Shown: positions 1 through 6,615 of the stretch, in pieces
How the letters are laid out: each line of letters starts with the position of its first letter
Numbering within the stretch: the stretch's first letter is position 1
Source: Candidatus Agathobaculum merdigallinarum
Lineage (GTDB): Bacteria > Bacillota > Clostridia > Oscillospirales > Butyricicoccaceae
DNA length: 13,797 bases
Assembly: GCA_019115425.1 (NCBI GenBank)
Contig: DXDO01000199.1
Coordinates: forward strand, 1 to 13,797
Direction: 5' to 3'
The notes under the pieces: model-generated
What the model saw: only the letters and a program-made list of their open reading frames with translations
What the model was told of the DNA's origin: nothing
Database searches by the model: none
Translations under genes and position numbers: made by a program

Positions 1-24
1 GGGAAACTGAAATTATATCGCGCA

Positions 25-40
25 CAGGCATTTCTGCCTG
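25..40 (-). other. Short GNRA-loop hairpin just after sigH
   Basis: Six-base perfect stem (CAGGCA/TGCCTG). Read on the minus strand it closes a GAAA loop, a stable GNRA tetraloop. It begins 8 bases past the sigH stop codon. It could be an mRNA 3'-end structure, but no U-tract follows it within the window, so I do not call it an intrinsic terminator. The remaining bases 1-24 show nothing else recognisable. Confidence 0.25.
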
Positions 41-47
41 CCAACGC

Positions 48-665
48 CTAACAGGGTTTGATAGCTGCCGATTTCCGCTTGATGCGCTGGATGGCATTAT
101 CCACAGACTTGATCGGTTTATGCAGCGTTTCAGACATTTCCTCATAGGATAAACCGTCTAAAAACAGCGTCAAAACCTTTGCCTCAAATTCAGACAAAAG
201 CGAGTAGAGCCGCTTTATAAGCTCTTCCCTCTCCTCATTGCCAATCACCAGCGATTCTGGGTCACTAATCGGTGCCGTAACCCGGGTGTGCGATTCCGCA
301 AGGTCTTCAAACAGAGGTCGATCGATTGACATGGAATGATTGAGCGGATCATGTTTCAGCGCTGCTGCTGCACGCACAGCTGAAAAAATCTTGCGCGTAA
401 CACACAGCTTGGCAAACGCCCCAAAGGGCGCGCCCTTCCGCTCATCAAATTCGCGGATCGCCTTCATCAGCCCCAGCATACCCTCCTGCAGCAAATCCTC
501 TGCATCCGCCCCCACAAGGAAGTATGGGCGCGCACAGGTTTTCACCAAACGGGTATACCGCTTCACCAAGTCCTCCGCTGCCTGTCCGCTGCCCTGCTGC
601 GCAAAGCGGCACAGGGCTTCATCCGATAGCTCGGACCATAGGATCATTTCATCATCATTTCTCAT
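48..665 (-). CDS. sigH: RNA polymerase sporulation/transition-phase sigma factor SigH
   Basis: A sigma-70 family factor of 205 residues. It directs RNA polymerase to early-sporulation and stationary-phase promoters. Region 2 is very close to Bacillus SigH: ARPYFLVGADAEDLLQEGM, then a -10-recognition segment around KLCVTRKIFSAV and KHDPLN. Region 4 carries a helix-turn-helix (LSYEEMSETLHKPIKSVDNA, then IQRIKRK) matching the family's KSIDNALQRVKRK. Length fits the family (about 210-220). The start at 665 is chosen because the open frame upstream of it runs through a perfect sigma-A promoter and so cannot be translated from that transcript. The next ATG (645-647) is an alternative giving 199 residues. 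Neither start has a good Shine-Dalgarno sequence. The gene lies downstream of glmS in the same direction with no visible terminator between them, so some read-through is possible. Family assignment is firm; the exact start is not. Confidence 0.93.
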   Translation of the reverse strand: MRNDDEMILWSELSDEALCRFAQQGSGQAAEDLVKRYTRLVKTCARPYFLVGADAEDLLQEGMLGLMKAIREFDERKGAPFGAFAKLCVTRKIFSAVRAAAALKHDPLNHSMSIDRPLFEDLAESHTRVTAPISDPESLVIGNEEREELIKRLYSLLSEFEAKVLTLFLDGLSYEEMSETLHKPIKSVDNAIQRIKRKSAAIKPC

Positions 666-675
666 GTCAAAATTT

Positions 676-704
676 ATTATATTCGAAAGTTGAGAAAATG
701 TCAA
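676..704 (-). promoter_or_regulatory. Perfect-consensus sigma-A promoter of sigH
   Basis: Reading the minus strand, TTGACA (704-699), a 17-base spacer, then TATAAT (681-676): both hexamers and the spacing match the vegetative consensus exactly. Transcription would start near 668-670, only about 3-5 bases before the ATG at 665, so the mRNA would be nearly leaderless, or have a leader of about 22 bases if the ATG at 647 is used. The surrounding 666-782 gap between glmS and sigH is AT-rich and contains no terminator hairpin for glmS that I can see. Confidence 0.85.
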
Positions 705-782
705 GGAATGGTTGTATGTTTTACCGTTTCTCACCAAATTCTTTAATCATTTTTTGTGCTATTTAACGAACAATTTCATCTG

Positions 783-2627
783 TTATTCAACAGTCACCGA
801 CTTGGCAAGGTTGCGGGGCTTATCAACGTCACAGTTGCGCTCCACCGCTATATAGTATGCCAAAAGCTGCATGGGAATAATCGACAGGGATGCAGAAAAT
901 TCATACAGGCACTTCGGCAGGCGGATAATATGCTGGCATACCGATTCGTCGCCGGTGAAATCATCCGTCGTTACCAGTACAACGCTCGCGCCGCGCGCGA
1001 CGACCTCGCGGATATTGGATACGGTCTTTTCAAACAGCGCAGGCTGCGTCGCCAGCGCAACAACCAGCGTCCCCTCCTCGATCAGCGAAATCGTGCCGTG
1101 CTTCAGCTCGCCCGCTGCATAGGCTTCCGAATGAATATAAGAGATCTCCTTGAGTTTGAGCGATGACTCAAGCGCTGCGGCATAGTCCAATCCGCGGCCC
1201 AGGAAAAATACGCTCGGCCGGTTGGCATAAAGTGTTGCGATGCGCTGCATATCCTTCTGGCACTCCAGCGCCTTCTCGATACATTCCGGCAAACGCTGCA
1301 GCTCGGCGCACAGCGCGCGCTCGTCGCCGATCGAGATCAGGCCGCGCGTCCGTGCGATCTTGACCGAGATCAGATACAGTGCCGCCAGCTGCGCGGAATA
1401 TGCCTTGGTCGTCGCGACCGCGATTTCCGGCCCTGCCCAAGTGTACAGCACACCGTCCGCCTCGCGCGCGATCGTGGAGGAGACCACATTGACCACCGCG
1501 ATCGTAAACGCGCCCGCCTGCTTGGCAAGGCGCATCGCGGCCAGCGTGTCCGCGGTCTCGCCCGACTGGCTGATGACGATGCACATATCCTTTTTGCCGA
1601 TGATCGGGTTTTCATAGCGGAACTCGGATGCGACCTCAGCCGTGCAGCGGATGCGGCACATGGCCTCGATCACGCGCTTGCCCACCATGCCGGCGTGCAG
1701 CGCGGAGCCGCAGCCGATGATGTGGATGTTTTCGATCTCGCGCAGGCGCTCATCCGTCAGGCCGTTGTCCTCAAAAACGACCGAATTGCCCTGAATGCGC
1801 GGCTTGACGGTATCTGCGACCGCCTTGGGCTGCTCCATGATCTCCTTGAGCATGAAATGCTGATAGCCGCCCTTTTCCGCAGCGGACAGGTCCCAGCTGA
1901 CCGTCTGCACGGTCTTTTCCACCACGTCGCCGAACTCGTTCATAACGATGACGCTGTCCGGGCGGATGATCGCGACCTCGTTGTCGTCCAGGATGATATA
2001 CTGCTTGGTGCGGCTGATGATCGCGGTGATATCGGATGCGATCATGTTCTCGCCCTCGCCGATGCCGATGACCAGCGGGTTATCGCGGCGCGCCGCGACG
2101 ATCTCCTCTGGATTGTCCATCGACACCACGCCCAGCGCATACGAACCGCGGATACGCTGCACGGCAGAAAGCACGGTCTGCGCCAGATCCTCCTGCTTAC
2201 CGGTATGCAGATAATCCACCAGATGCGCCACGGTCTCGGTATCGGTCTCGGACTGAAACACATATCCGTGCGCTTCCAGACTTTCGCGCAGTTCCTTATA
2301 GTTCTCGATAATGCCGTTGTGCACGACTGCGACCTTGCCCTTGCCGTCGCGACCGCCGAGGTGCGGATGTGAGTTGCGGTCGGACGGCTCGCCGTGTGTC
2401 GCCCAGCGCGTATGTCCGATGCCGCAGGTACAGTCGAGACCGCCCTCCTCCTGAATCTTTTCCTCCAGATTGGCAATGCGCCCCTGCGTCTTTACGACAC
2501 GCAGGCCATTCTTGGTGAACGCCGCAATACCCGCGGAGTCATAGCCGCGGTACTCAAGGCTGTAAAGCCCCTTAATCAAAATAGGCAGCGCGTTTTCACG
2601 CCCTGTAAATCCAACGATTCCACACAT
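783..2627 (-). CDS. glmS: Glutamine--fructose-6-phosphate aminotransferase (isomerizing)
   Basis: Converts fructose-6-P and glutamine to glucosamine-6-P and glutamate, the committed step of UDP-GlcNAc synthesis. The 614 residues match the usual ~600-610. The start is fixed by the MCGIVGF N-terminus: Cys2 becomes the N-terminal catalytic nucleophile after Met removal. A good Shine-Dalgarno GGAGG lies about 10 bases upstream. The N-terminal glutaminase domain shows GHTRWATHG (71-79) and HNGIIENY (103-110). Two SIS sugar-isomerase domains follow: roughly 295-420 with SQSGETADT (353-361), and 465-600 with LGRGLDYAAALE (476-487). The canonical DKPRNLAKSVTVE ends the protein. The frame stays open upstream to 2858, but that stretch is the ribozyme, not protein. 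Regulation is by that glmS ribozyme. The gene sits downstream of glmM, the next enzyme in the pathway, separated from it by a terminator hairpin. Confidence 0.98.
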   Translation of the reverse strand: MCGIVGFTGRENALPILIKGLYSLEYRGYDSAGIAAFTKNGLRVVKTQGRIANLEEKIQEEGGLDCTCGIGHTRWATHGEPSDRNSHPHLGGRDGKGKVAVVHNGIIENYKELRESLEAHGYVFQSETDTETVAHLVDYLHTGKQEDLAQTVLSAVQRIRGSYALGVVSMDNPEEIVAARRDNPLVIGIGEGENMIASDITAIISRTKQYIILDDNEVAIIRPDSVIVMNEFGDVVEKTVQTVSWDLSAAEKGGYQHFMLKEIMEQPKAVADTVKPRIQGNSVVFEDNGLTDERLREIENIHIIGCGSALHAGMVGKRVIEAMCRIRCTAEVASEFRYENPIIGKKDMCIVISQSGETADTLAAMRLAKQAGAFTIAVVNVVSSTIAREADGVLYTWAGPEIAVATTKAYSAQLAALYLISVKIARTRGLISIGDERALCAELQRLPECIEKALECQKDMQRIATLYANRPSVFFLGRGLDYAAALESSLKLKEISYIHSEAYAAGELKHGTISLIEEGTLVVALATQPALFEKTVSNIREVVARGASVVLVTTDDFTGDESVCQHIIRLPKCLYEFSASLSIIPMQLLAYYIAVERNCDVDKPRNLAKSVTVE

Positions 2628-2689
2628 AAAAGTAATTCCTCCGAATAAAAAGGATGATAATTTTCTAATTTTGGGTATAAAAATAGTGC

Positions 2690-2852
2690 GTTGTGCAGGA
2701 ACTGCTCTGTCCGCGCGGTCGCCCGCGCGTTTTAACAGCCTGCTCACGACCAACCCACTCATGGCCGAAGGGCACCCGCCGAATACTTCGATTAACCCTT
2801 CCCTCGTCAACTGCGATACCGGCTGCACCGCAGTTCTGGCGCTTCGCTTGCT
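2690..2852 (-). promoter_or_regulatory. glmS glucosamine-6-phosphate riboswitch-ribozyme
   Basis: In the glmS leader the minus strand carries the conserved core of the glmS ribozyme in order: GCGCCAGAACTG (2842-2831), GTTGACGAGG (2811-2802), ATCGAA (2792-2787), TTCGGCGG (2783-2776). Visible pairings include P1 AACTGCG/CGCAGTT (2835-2829 with 2815-2809), GAAGGG/CCCTTC (2801-2796 with 2772-2767), and a P3-like CGGCC/GGTCG (2767-2763 with 2751-2747). There is also a P4-region arm GCAGG/CCTGC (2743-2739 with 2699-2695) enclosing CTGT/ACAG and a CGCGCGG/CCGCGCG hairpin with a GCGA loop (2729-2712). By family knowledge the RNA cleaves itself between A2843 and G2842 when glucosamine-6-P binds. The 5'-OH product, here leaving about 215 bases ahead of the glmS ATG, is degraded. 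This is negative feedback by the GlmS product. Outer boundaries are approximate. Confidence 0.95.
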
Positions 2853-2890
2853 ATGCACTTGTCACCACCTTAGGCTTCCACCTCCCTTTC

Positions 2891-2927
2891 AAACAAAACA
2901 AGGTGGATGCAAAAGCACATCCACCTT
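2891..2927 (-). terminator. Intrinsic terminator/attenuator hairpin between glmM and the glmS ribozyme
   Basis: On the minus strand a perfect 10-bp stem, AAGGTGGATG (2927-2918) with CATCCACCTT (2909-2900), closes an 8-base loop and is followed by GTTTTGTTT (2899-2891). It starts 16 bases after the glmM stop codon. It would end the ruvCAB-glmM transcript or limit read-through into glmS. Between this hairpin and the ribozyme (2853-2890) I see SD-like GGGAGG and AAGGTGG runs but no convincing -35/-10 pair. Confidence 0.8.
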
Positions 2928-2942
2928 ATGCTGCTTTTTCTT

Positions 2943-2972
2943 ATTATACGACAGACTCAACGACTTTGGCAA
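2943..2972 (-). promoter_or_regulatory. Candidate sigma-A promoter embedded in the end of glmM, upstream of glmS
   Basis: On the minus strand TTGCCA (2972-2967), an 18-base spacer, and TATAAT (2948-2943); the -10 box overlaps the glmM TAA stop (2946-2944). The start point would be near 2935, just before the hairpin at 2927. Transcripts from it would meet that hairpin first and the glmS ribozyme next. It is the only reasonable promoter-like pair I see close ahead of glmS, but the sequence match alone does not prove activity. Confidence 0.45.
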
Positions 2973-4296
2973 CCCTTTTTGCCAAAGTATCGACCTGCTC
3001 GCCGTCCTTTCCTTCGACCATAACACGCACAAGCGCCTCTGTTCCGGACGGACGCACCAAAATTCGACCATTTTCGCCAAGTTCGCTTGCCGCCTGATCG
3101 ATCGCCGCTTTGACCGCGGGCAGTTCCTGCAAGGTATTTTTCTGATCATTCGGCACCTTGACGTTGATCATCACCTGCGGCCACGGCACGACTTCCGCCG
3201 CAATTTCCGAGCACTTTTTGCCGCTCGCCTTGAGGATCGCCATAAATTGCAGCGCAGTCAGCTCGCCGTCGCCCGTGGAAGCATACTCCAGAAAAATGAC
3301 ATGGCCGGACTGCTCGCCGCCAAGAATATATCCCTTTTGCAGCATCATCTCGAGCACATACCGGTCGCCGACGTTGGAGCACTCGATGCGCATACCGTTT
3401 TTCTCCGCATACGCATGCAGGCCCATGTTGGACAGCACGGTTGCCACAAAAGCGCCGCCGCGCAGCTTCCCTTCCTTCTTCATATGCGCCGCGCATACCG
3501 CCATGATGCGGTCGCCGTCCAGCTCTTCGCCGGTCTCGTCCACAATCAGACAGCGGTCCGCATCGCCGTCAAACGCCACACCGAGGTCAAAATCGCCGTT
3601 GCGCACGCGGTTTTTCAGCTGCTCCAAATGGGTAGAGCCGCAGTTATCGTTAATATTGACGCCATCCGGCTCATAAAAACGGATCTCGGCCTTGCACTCG
3701 ACCAGACGCATCAGGCGCTCGACCGTCGTCGAGGAAGCGCCGTTGGCACAGTCCACTGCTACCCGCAGGCCAGACAGGTCTCCCTTGATGGTTTCCGCCA
3801 AATGGTCGGTATATTCCACCACAGGATCGATCCTGCTTTGCAGCACGCGTCCCAGCTTTTCGTGCGTCACCTTGGGAATGGAGTCAAAGTCGTCGATCAG
3901 ATCCTCGATCTTCGTCTCGGTCGCGTCCGGCAGCTTGTAGCCGTTGCCCGCAAAGATCTTGATGCCGTTGTATTCAAAGGAATTGTGGCTTGCCGAGATC
4001 ACGATGCCGGCATCCGCCTTGTGCTTGATGGTCAGGTACGCCACCGCCGGCGTGGGGATCACGCCGAGCAGCTCCACATCCGCGCCGACCGAGCAGATGC
4101 CTGCTACCAGCGCGTTTTCCAGCATATCCGAGGAGATGCGCGTATCCTTGCCAATCAGCAGCTTAGCCTTACCGCTATGGGTTGCTTCCTGTGCCAGCAC
4201 ATAGGCTGCCGCCGCACCGATCCGAAAAGCCAGCAGCGCGTCAAGTTCCAGATTCGCCACACCGCGAACGCCGTCTGTTCCAAAGTATCTACCCAA
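2944..4296 (-). CDS. glmM: Phosphoglucosamine mutase
   Basis: Interconverts glucosamine-6-P and glucosamine-1-P through a phosphoserine intermediate, the step after GlmS toward UDP-GlcNAc. At 450 residues it has normal length. Motifs in order: N-terminal YFGTDGVRG (4-12); active-site ISASHN with the phosphorylated Ser103; metal-binding DGDADR (243-248); substrate loop GGEQSGH (326-332); phosphate-binding RPSGTE (415-420). After the active-site SHN this protein has Ser where many family members have Pro. The start codon is TTG (4296-4294), placed by the conserved GRYFGTDGVRG start and an AGGTG ribosome binding site 7 bases upstream; there is no ATG there. The gene follows ruvB after 37 bases with no terminator, so it is probably co-transcribed with ruvCAB. 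Its own transcript appears to end at a hairpin 16 bases past the stop. Confidence 0.97.
   Translation of the reverse strand: MGRYFGTDGVRGVANLELDALLAFRIGAAAAYVLAQEATHSGKAKLLIGKDTRISSDMLENALVAGICSVGADVELLGVIPTPAVAYLTIKHKADAGIVISASHNSFEYNGIKIFAGNGYKLPDATETKIEDLIDDFDSIPKVTHEKLGRVLQSRIDPVVEYTDHLAETIKGDLSGLRVAVDCANGASSTTVERLMRLVECKAEIRFYEPDGVNINDNCGSTHLEQLKNRVRNGDFDLGVAFDGDADRCLIVDETGEELDGDRIMAVCAAHMKKEGKLRGGAFVATVLSNMGLHAYAEKNGMRIECSNVGDRYVLEMMLQKGYILGGEQSGHVIFLEYASTGDGELTALQFMAILKASGKKCSEIAAEVVPWPQVMINVKVPNDQKNTLQELPAVKAAIDQAASELGENGRILVRPSGTEALVRVMVEGKDGEQVDTLAKRVAKVVESVV
2963..2988 (-). repeat. Nine-base inverted repeat inside the last codons of glmM
   Basis: ACTTTGGCA (2988-2980) and TGCCAAAGT (2971-2963) are perfectly complementary around an 8-base loop. 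They fall in frame in codons for TLAKRVAKV. The right arm overlaps the -35 box of the candidate promoter at 2943-2972. It could be an RNA hairpin at the 3' end of glmM or an operator, or chance; no U-tract follows. Confidence 0.4.
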
Positions 4297-4333
4297 TATA
4301 AAACACCTAACTTTCTTTATGATAAAGACAGGG

Positions 4334-5374
4334 TCACAGCATCTGCTGTCCGTCCGCCGGTTCCATATTCAAGTGCCGGTATGCCTGAAGCGTGACGCAG
4401 CGTCCGCGCGGCGTACGGCTCAAAAAGCCGATCTGCATCAAATACGGCTCGTAAACATCTTCCAAAGTGATTGCTTCTTCGCCGATCGTTGCGGCAAGCG
4501 TATCCAGACCGACCGGACCACCGCCGTAATTGCGGATGATGCTCGTGAGCATCGTGCGGTCGATATTGTCCAGCCCGAGTTCATCGATCTCGAGCGCACG
4601 CAGCGCCATGTCCGCGCTCTGCTTGTCGATCGTGCCGCTGCCCCGCACCTGCGCAAAATCACGCACGCGGCGCAGCAGACGGTTGGCGATACGCGGCGTG
4701 CCGCGGCTGCGGCGCGCGATCTCAAACGCGCCCGCGTGCTCGCACGGCACGTTCAAAATGCCCGCGGAACGCTCGACGATTTGACAAAGCTCCTCCGGCG
4801 AATACAGCTCCAGCCGGAGCATAACGCCAAACCGGTCGCGCAGCGGGTTGGTCATCTGCCCCGCGCGCGTGGTAGCGCCGATCAGGGTAAACCGCGGCAG
4901 ATCGATACGGATCGACCGAGCCGACGGCCCCTTTCCAATGATGATATCCAGCGCGAAATCCTCCATCGCAGGATAGAGGATCTCCTCCACCGCGCGGTCG
5001 AGCCGATGTATTTCGTCGATAAACAAAATATCATTTTCCGATAGGTTTGTCAATAACGCCGCCAAATCTCCCGCTTTTTCGATTGCAGGCCCGCTGGTAA
5101 TACGGATGTTCACGCCCATTTCGCTTGCAATGATGCCCGCAAGCGTGGTCTTGCCAAGGCCGGGCGGACCGTATAGCAGGGTATGGTCCAGCGACTCGCC
5201 GCGCATTTTCGCCGCTTCGATGTATACTTTCAGGTTTTCCTTTGCTTTGGTCTGGCCGATGTAATCCGCCATCGCTTTCGGCCGCAGCGAGTTTTCGGTT
5301 TCATCTTCGGAAAGCTGCCGCGTCGAAATAATGCGTTCATCGTCGGCCATGCCGCCGGAAAATTCAATGCTCAA
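4334..5374 (-). CDS. ruvB: Holliday junction branch migration ATPase RuvB
   Basis: Hexameric AAA+ motor that, with RuvA, drives branch migration of Holliday junctions in recombinational repair. Length is 346 residues. Visible motifs: IGQTKAKENL (39-48), Walker A GPPGLGKTT (69-77), Walker B ILFIDEIHR (116-124), sensor 1/arginine-finger segment LIGATTRAG (164-172), and the C-terminal winged-helix DNA-binding part with GGGPVGLDTLA and SRTPRGR. The start is taken as TTG (5374-5372), with AAGGGAG 7 bases upstream in the 12-base gap after ruvA. An ATG eight codons in (5350-5348) aligns better with short family N-termini but lacks a ribosome binding site. It is the third gene of ruvC-ruvA-ruvB, followed 37 bases later by glmM. 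Product identity is certain; the start is probable. Confidence 0.97.
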   Translation of the reverse strand: MSIEFSGGMADDERIISTRQLSEDETENSLRPKAMADYIGQTKAKENLKVYIEAAKMRGESLDHTLLYGPPGLGKTTLAGIIASEMGVNIRITSGPAIEKAGDLAALLTNLSENDILFIDEIHRLDRAVEEILYPAMEDFALDIIIGKGPSARSIRIDLPRFTLIGATTRAGQMTNPLRDRFGVMLRLELYSPEELCQIVERSAGILNVPCEHAGAFEIARRSRGTPRIANRLLRRVRDFAQVRGSGTIDKQSADMALRALEIDELGLDNIDRTMLTSIIRNYGGGPVGLDTLAATIGEEAITLEDVYEPYLMQIGFLSRTPRGRCVTLQAYRHLNMEPADGQQML

Positions 5375-5386
5375 AGGAACACTCCC

Positions 5387-5995
5387 TTACTGTTTGACCA
5401 GCTTTTTCAGGCACTGGCGGATGATCTCCTCCGCATCCATGCCTGCGGCGTCCAGCCCTTCCATCGCGTGCAGCGCCTCGGCCTGCGTATAGCCCAGCAC
5501 CATAAGGGCTGCAACTGCCTCCTGCGTATGATTGACGCCGCCCGATACCGCAGCCGCCGCCACGGGAGAGGATGCCGACGCGGTCTCGAGCTGCTCTTTG
5601 CTCATTTTATCCCGCAGCTCCAAAACAATACGCTGCGCGATCTTTTTGCCGATGCCCGGCGCCTGCATGAGCATTTTCTCGTCCCCGGTGATGATGGACA
5701 GGGCCAGCCGATCCGGCGGCGCCACCGATAAAATGGACAGCGCTGCCTTGGGGCCGACGCCGGAAACGCCGATCATCATCTCAAAACAGGATTGCTCCTC
5801 CTCGTCAATAAAGCCGTATAATTCAAAGATACCCTCGCGCACGTTGAGATATGTCAGCAGACGCGCGTGCGTTCCCACTTTCAATTTGCCGATTGTATTC
5901 TGCGACGCATGGCACGCATAGCCCACACCGCCGCAGTCGATCACCGCAAGCCCCTGCTTGAGCACAGTGACCGTACCGTCTACATAATAAAACAT
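5387..5995 (-). CDS. ruvA: Holliday junction branch migration subunit RuvA
   Basis: Tetrameric DNA-binding subunit that grips the four-way junction and loads RuvB. Length of 202 residues is typical. Domain I is an OB-fold (about 1-62; FYYVDGTV at the start, EGIFELYGF at 54-62). Domain II has two helix-hairpin-helix motifs, VSGVGPKAALSIL (77-89) and APGIGKKIAQRIV (112-124). A low-complexity Ala/Ser linker (about 138-152) leads to RuvB-binding domain III (155-200, QEAVAALMVLGYTQAEA). The ATG start overlaps the ruvC stop by one base (TAATG), with GAGGG about 9 bases upstream inside ruvC. This arrangement implies translational coupling. Confidence 0.97.
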   Translation of the reverse strand: MFYYVDGTVTVLKQGLAVIDCGGVGYACHASQNTIGKLKVGTHARLLTYLNVREGIFELYGFIDEEEQSCFEMMIGVSGVGPKAALSILSVAPPDRLALSIITGDEKMLMQAPGIGKKIAQRIVLELRDKMSKEQLETASASSPVAAAAVSGGVNHTQEAVAALMVLGYTQAEALHAMEGLDAAGMDAEEIIRQCLKKLVKQ

Positions 5996-6489
5996 TATTG
6001 CAAACCCTCATATCGCATTGCCTGTCTCGAATGGCCATGGCAGATTGCAAGCGCAAGCGCATCCGCTGCGTCATCCGGACGGGGGAGCTTGGTCAGATGC
6101 AGGATGTTTTTGGTCATCTCCATCATCTGCCGTTTCTCCGCATTGCCATAGCCGACCACTGCCATTTTGACCTGATTGGGCGTATAGGAAACCGGATGCA
6201 GGCCTTTCTGCGCCAGCGCGAGCAGGATAACGCCTCTCGCCTGCGCGACCTGAATGCCGGTCGTGATGTTTTTCGAGAAAAAGAGTTCTTCTATGGCAAC
6301 TTCATCCGGATGAAAGGTATCAACCAGCGTGCAGATATCGTCATAGATTTCGCACAGCCGGAGATGCATCGGCATACCCGCCTCTGTTTTTGCCGCGCCA
6401 TACTGCACAGGCGTAAATTTCATATTATCAAACCGGACAACGCCGTAGCCGATCGTACCATATCCCGGATCGATGCCAAGAATTATCAT
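5995..6489 (-). CDS. ruvC: Crossover junction endodeoxyribonuclease RuvC
   Basis: RNase-H-fold dimeric nuclease that resolves Holliday junctions by symmetric nicks. Length is 164 residues, as usual. The four acidic metal ligands of the family are present: Asp7 in GIDPG, Glu67 in VAIEELFF, and Asp140 and Asp143 in RPDDAADALA. The QVKMAVVGYGNAEK segment (106-119) is also typical. The ATG has an AGAGG site about 9 bases upstream. It is the first gene of ruvCAB-glmM, just downstream of a clear promoter (6520-6548), and shares a TAATG junction with ruvA. Confidence 0.97.
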   Translation of the reverse strand: MIILGIDPGYGTIGYGVVRFDNMKFTPVQYGAAKTEAGMPMHLRLCEIYDDICTLVDTFHPDEVAIEELFFSKNITTGIQVAQARGVILLALAQKGLHPVSYTPNQVKMAVVGYGNAEKRQMMEMTKNILHLTKLPRPDDAADALALAICHGHSRQAMRYEGLQ

Positions 6490-6519
6490 ATGTGAAAACC
6501 TCTGCCTCTTAACTTTTGT

Positions 6520-6548
6520 ATTTTACCATGAAACCATCCCGTGTGCAA
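6520..6548 (-). promoter_or_regulatory. Sigma-A promoter of ruvCAB-glmM, extended -10
   Basis: On the minus strand TTGCAC (6548-6543), a 17-base spacer and TAAAAT (6525-6520), preceded by TGG, giving an extended -10 (TGnTAAAAT). Transcription would start near 6513, leaving a leader of about 24 bases that contains the ruvC ribosome binding site. No LexA/SOS box of the Bacillus type was recognised around it. Confidence 0.75.
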
Positions 6549-6580
6549 CCTGCATTCTGAAGAAAAAACGAAGTGAAAGC

Positions 6581-6613
6581 GAAGAAAAGGCGGCACGCCG
6601 CCGCCTTTTCTTC
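6581..6613 (-). terminator. Strong, near-symmetric terminator after the ynbB-like gene
   Basis: Perfect 14-bp inverted repeat (GAAGAAAAGGCGGC with GCCGCCTTTTCTTC, 6581-6594 and 6600-6613) around a 5-base loop, beginning 2 bases past the stop codon at 6616-6618. On the minus strand the GC core is followed by TTTTCTTC and later a TTTTTT run. Because the arms carry A- and T-runs it could also act on the opposite strand. It separates the trpS operon from the ruvC promoter. Confidence 0.88.
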
Positions 6614-6615
6614 TG

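Noticed and set aside
666..737. In-frame 24-codon extension of sigH starting at a TTG
   Set aside because: It spans the perfect sigma-A promoter at 676-704, has no ribosome binding site, and does not resemble SigH N-termini.
721..750. Nine-codon ATG frame between glmS and sigH
   Set aside because: No ribosome binding site, and it lies upstream of the sigH promoter in AT-rich sequence, so chance is the simplest explanation.
2628..2858. In-frame 77-codon extension at the N-terminus of GlmS
   Set aside because: GlmS must begin MCGIVG so that Cys is exposed as the nucleophile, a good Shine-Dalgarno lies directly before it, and the extension is the glmS ribozyme.
2851..2890. Tiny GTG-started frames after SD-like GGGAGG and AAGGTGG just ahead of the ribozyme
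   Set aside because: They encode only three or four residues with poor spacing; probably part of the ribozyme's 5' flank, with no evidence of a leader peptide.
2671..4395. Plus-strand open frame of 574 codons opposite glmM and the glmS leader
   Set aside because: Antisense shadow of glmM; its translation has no family motifs, and the minus strand has a complete GlmM and a ribozyme.
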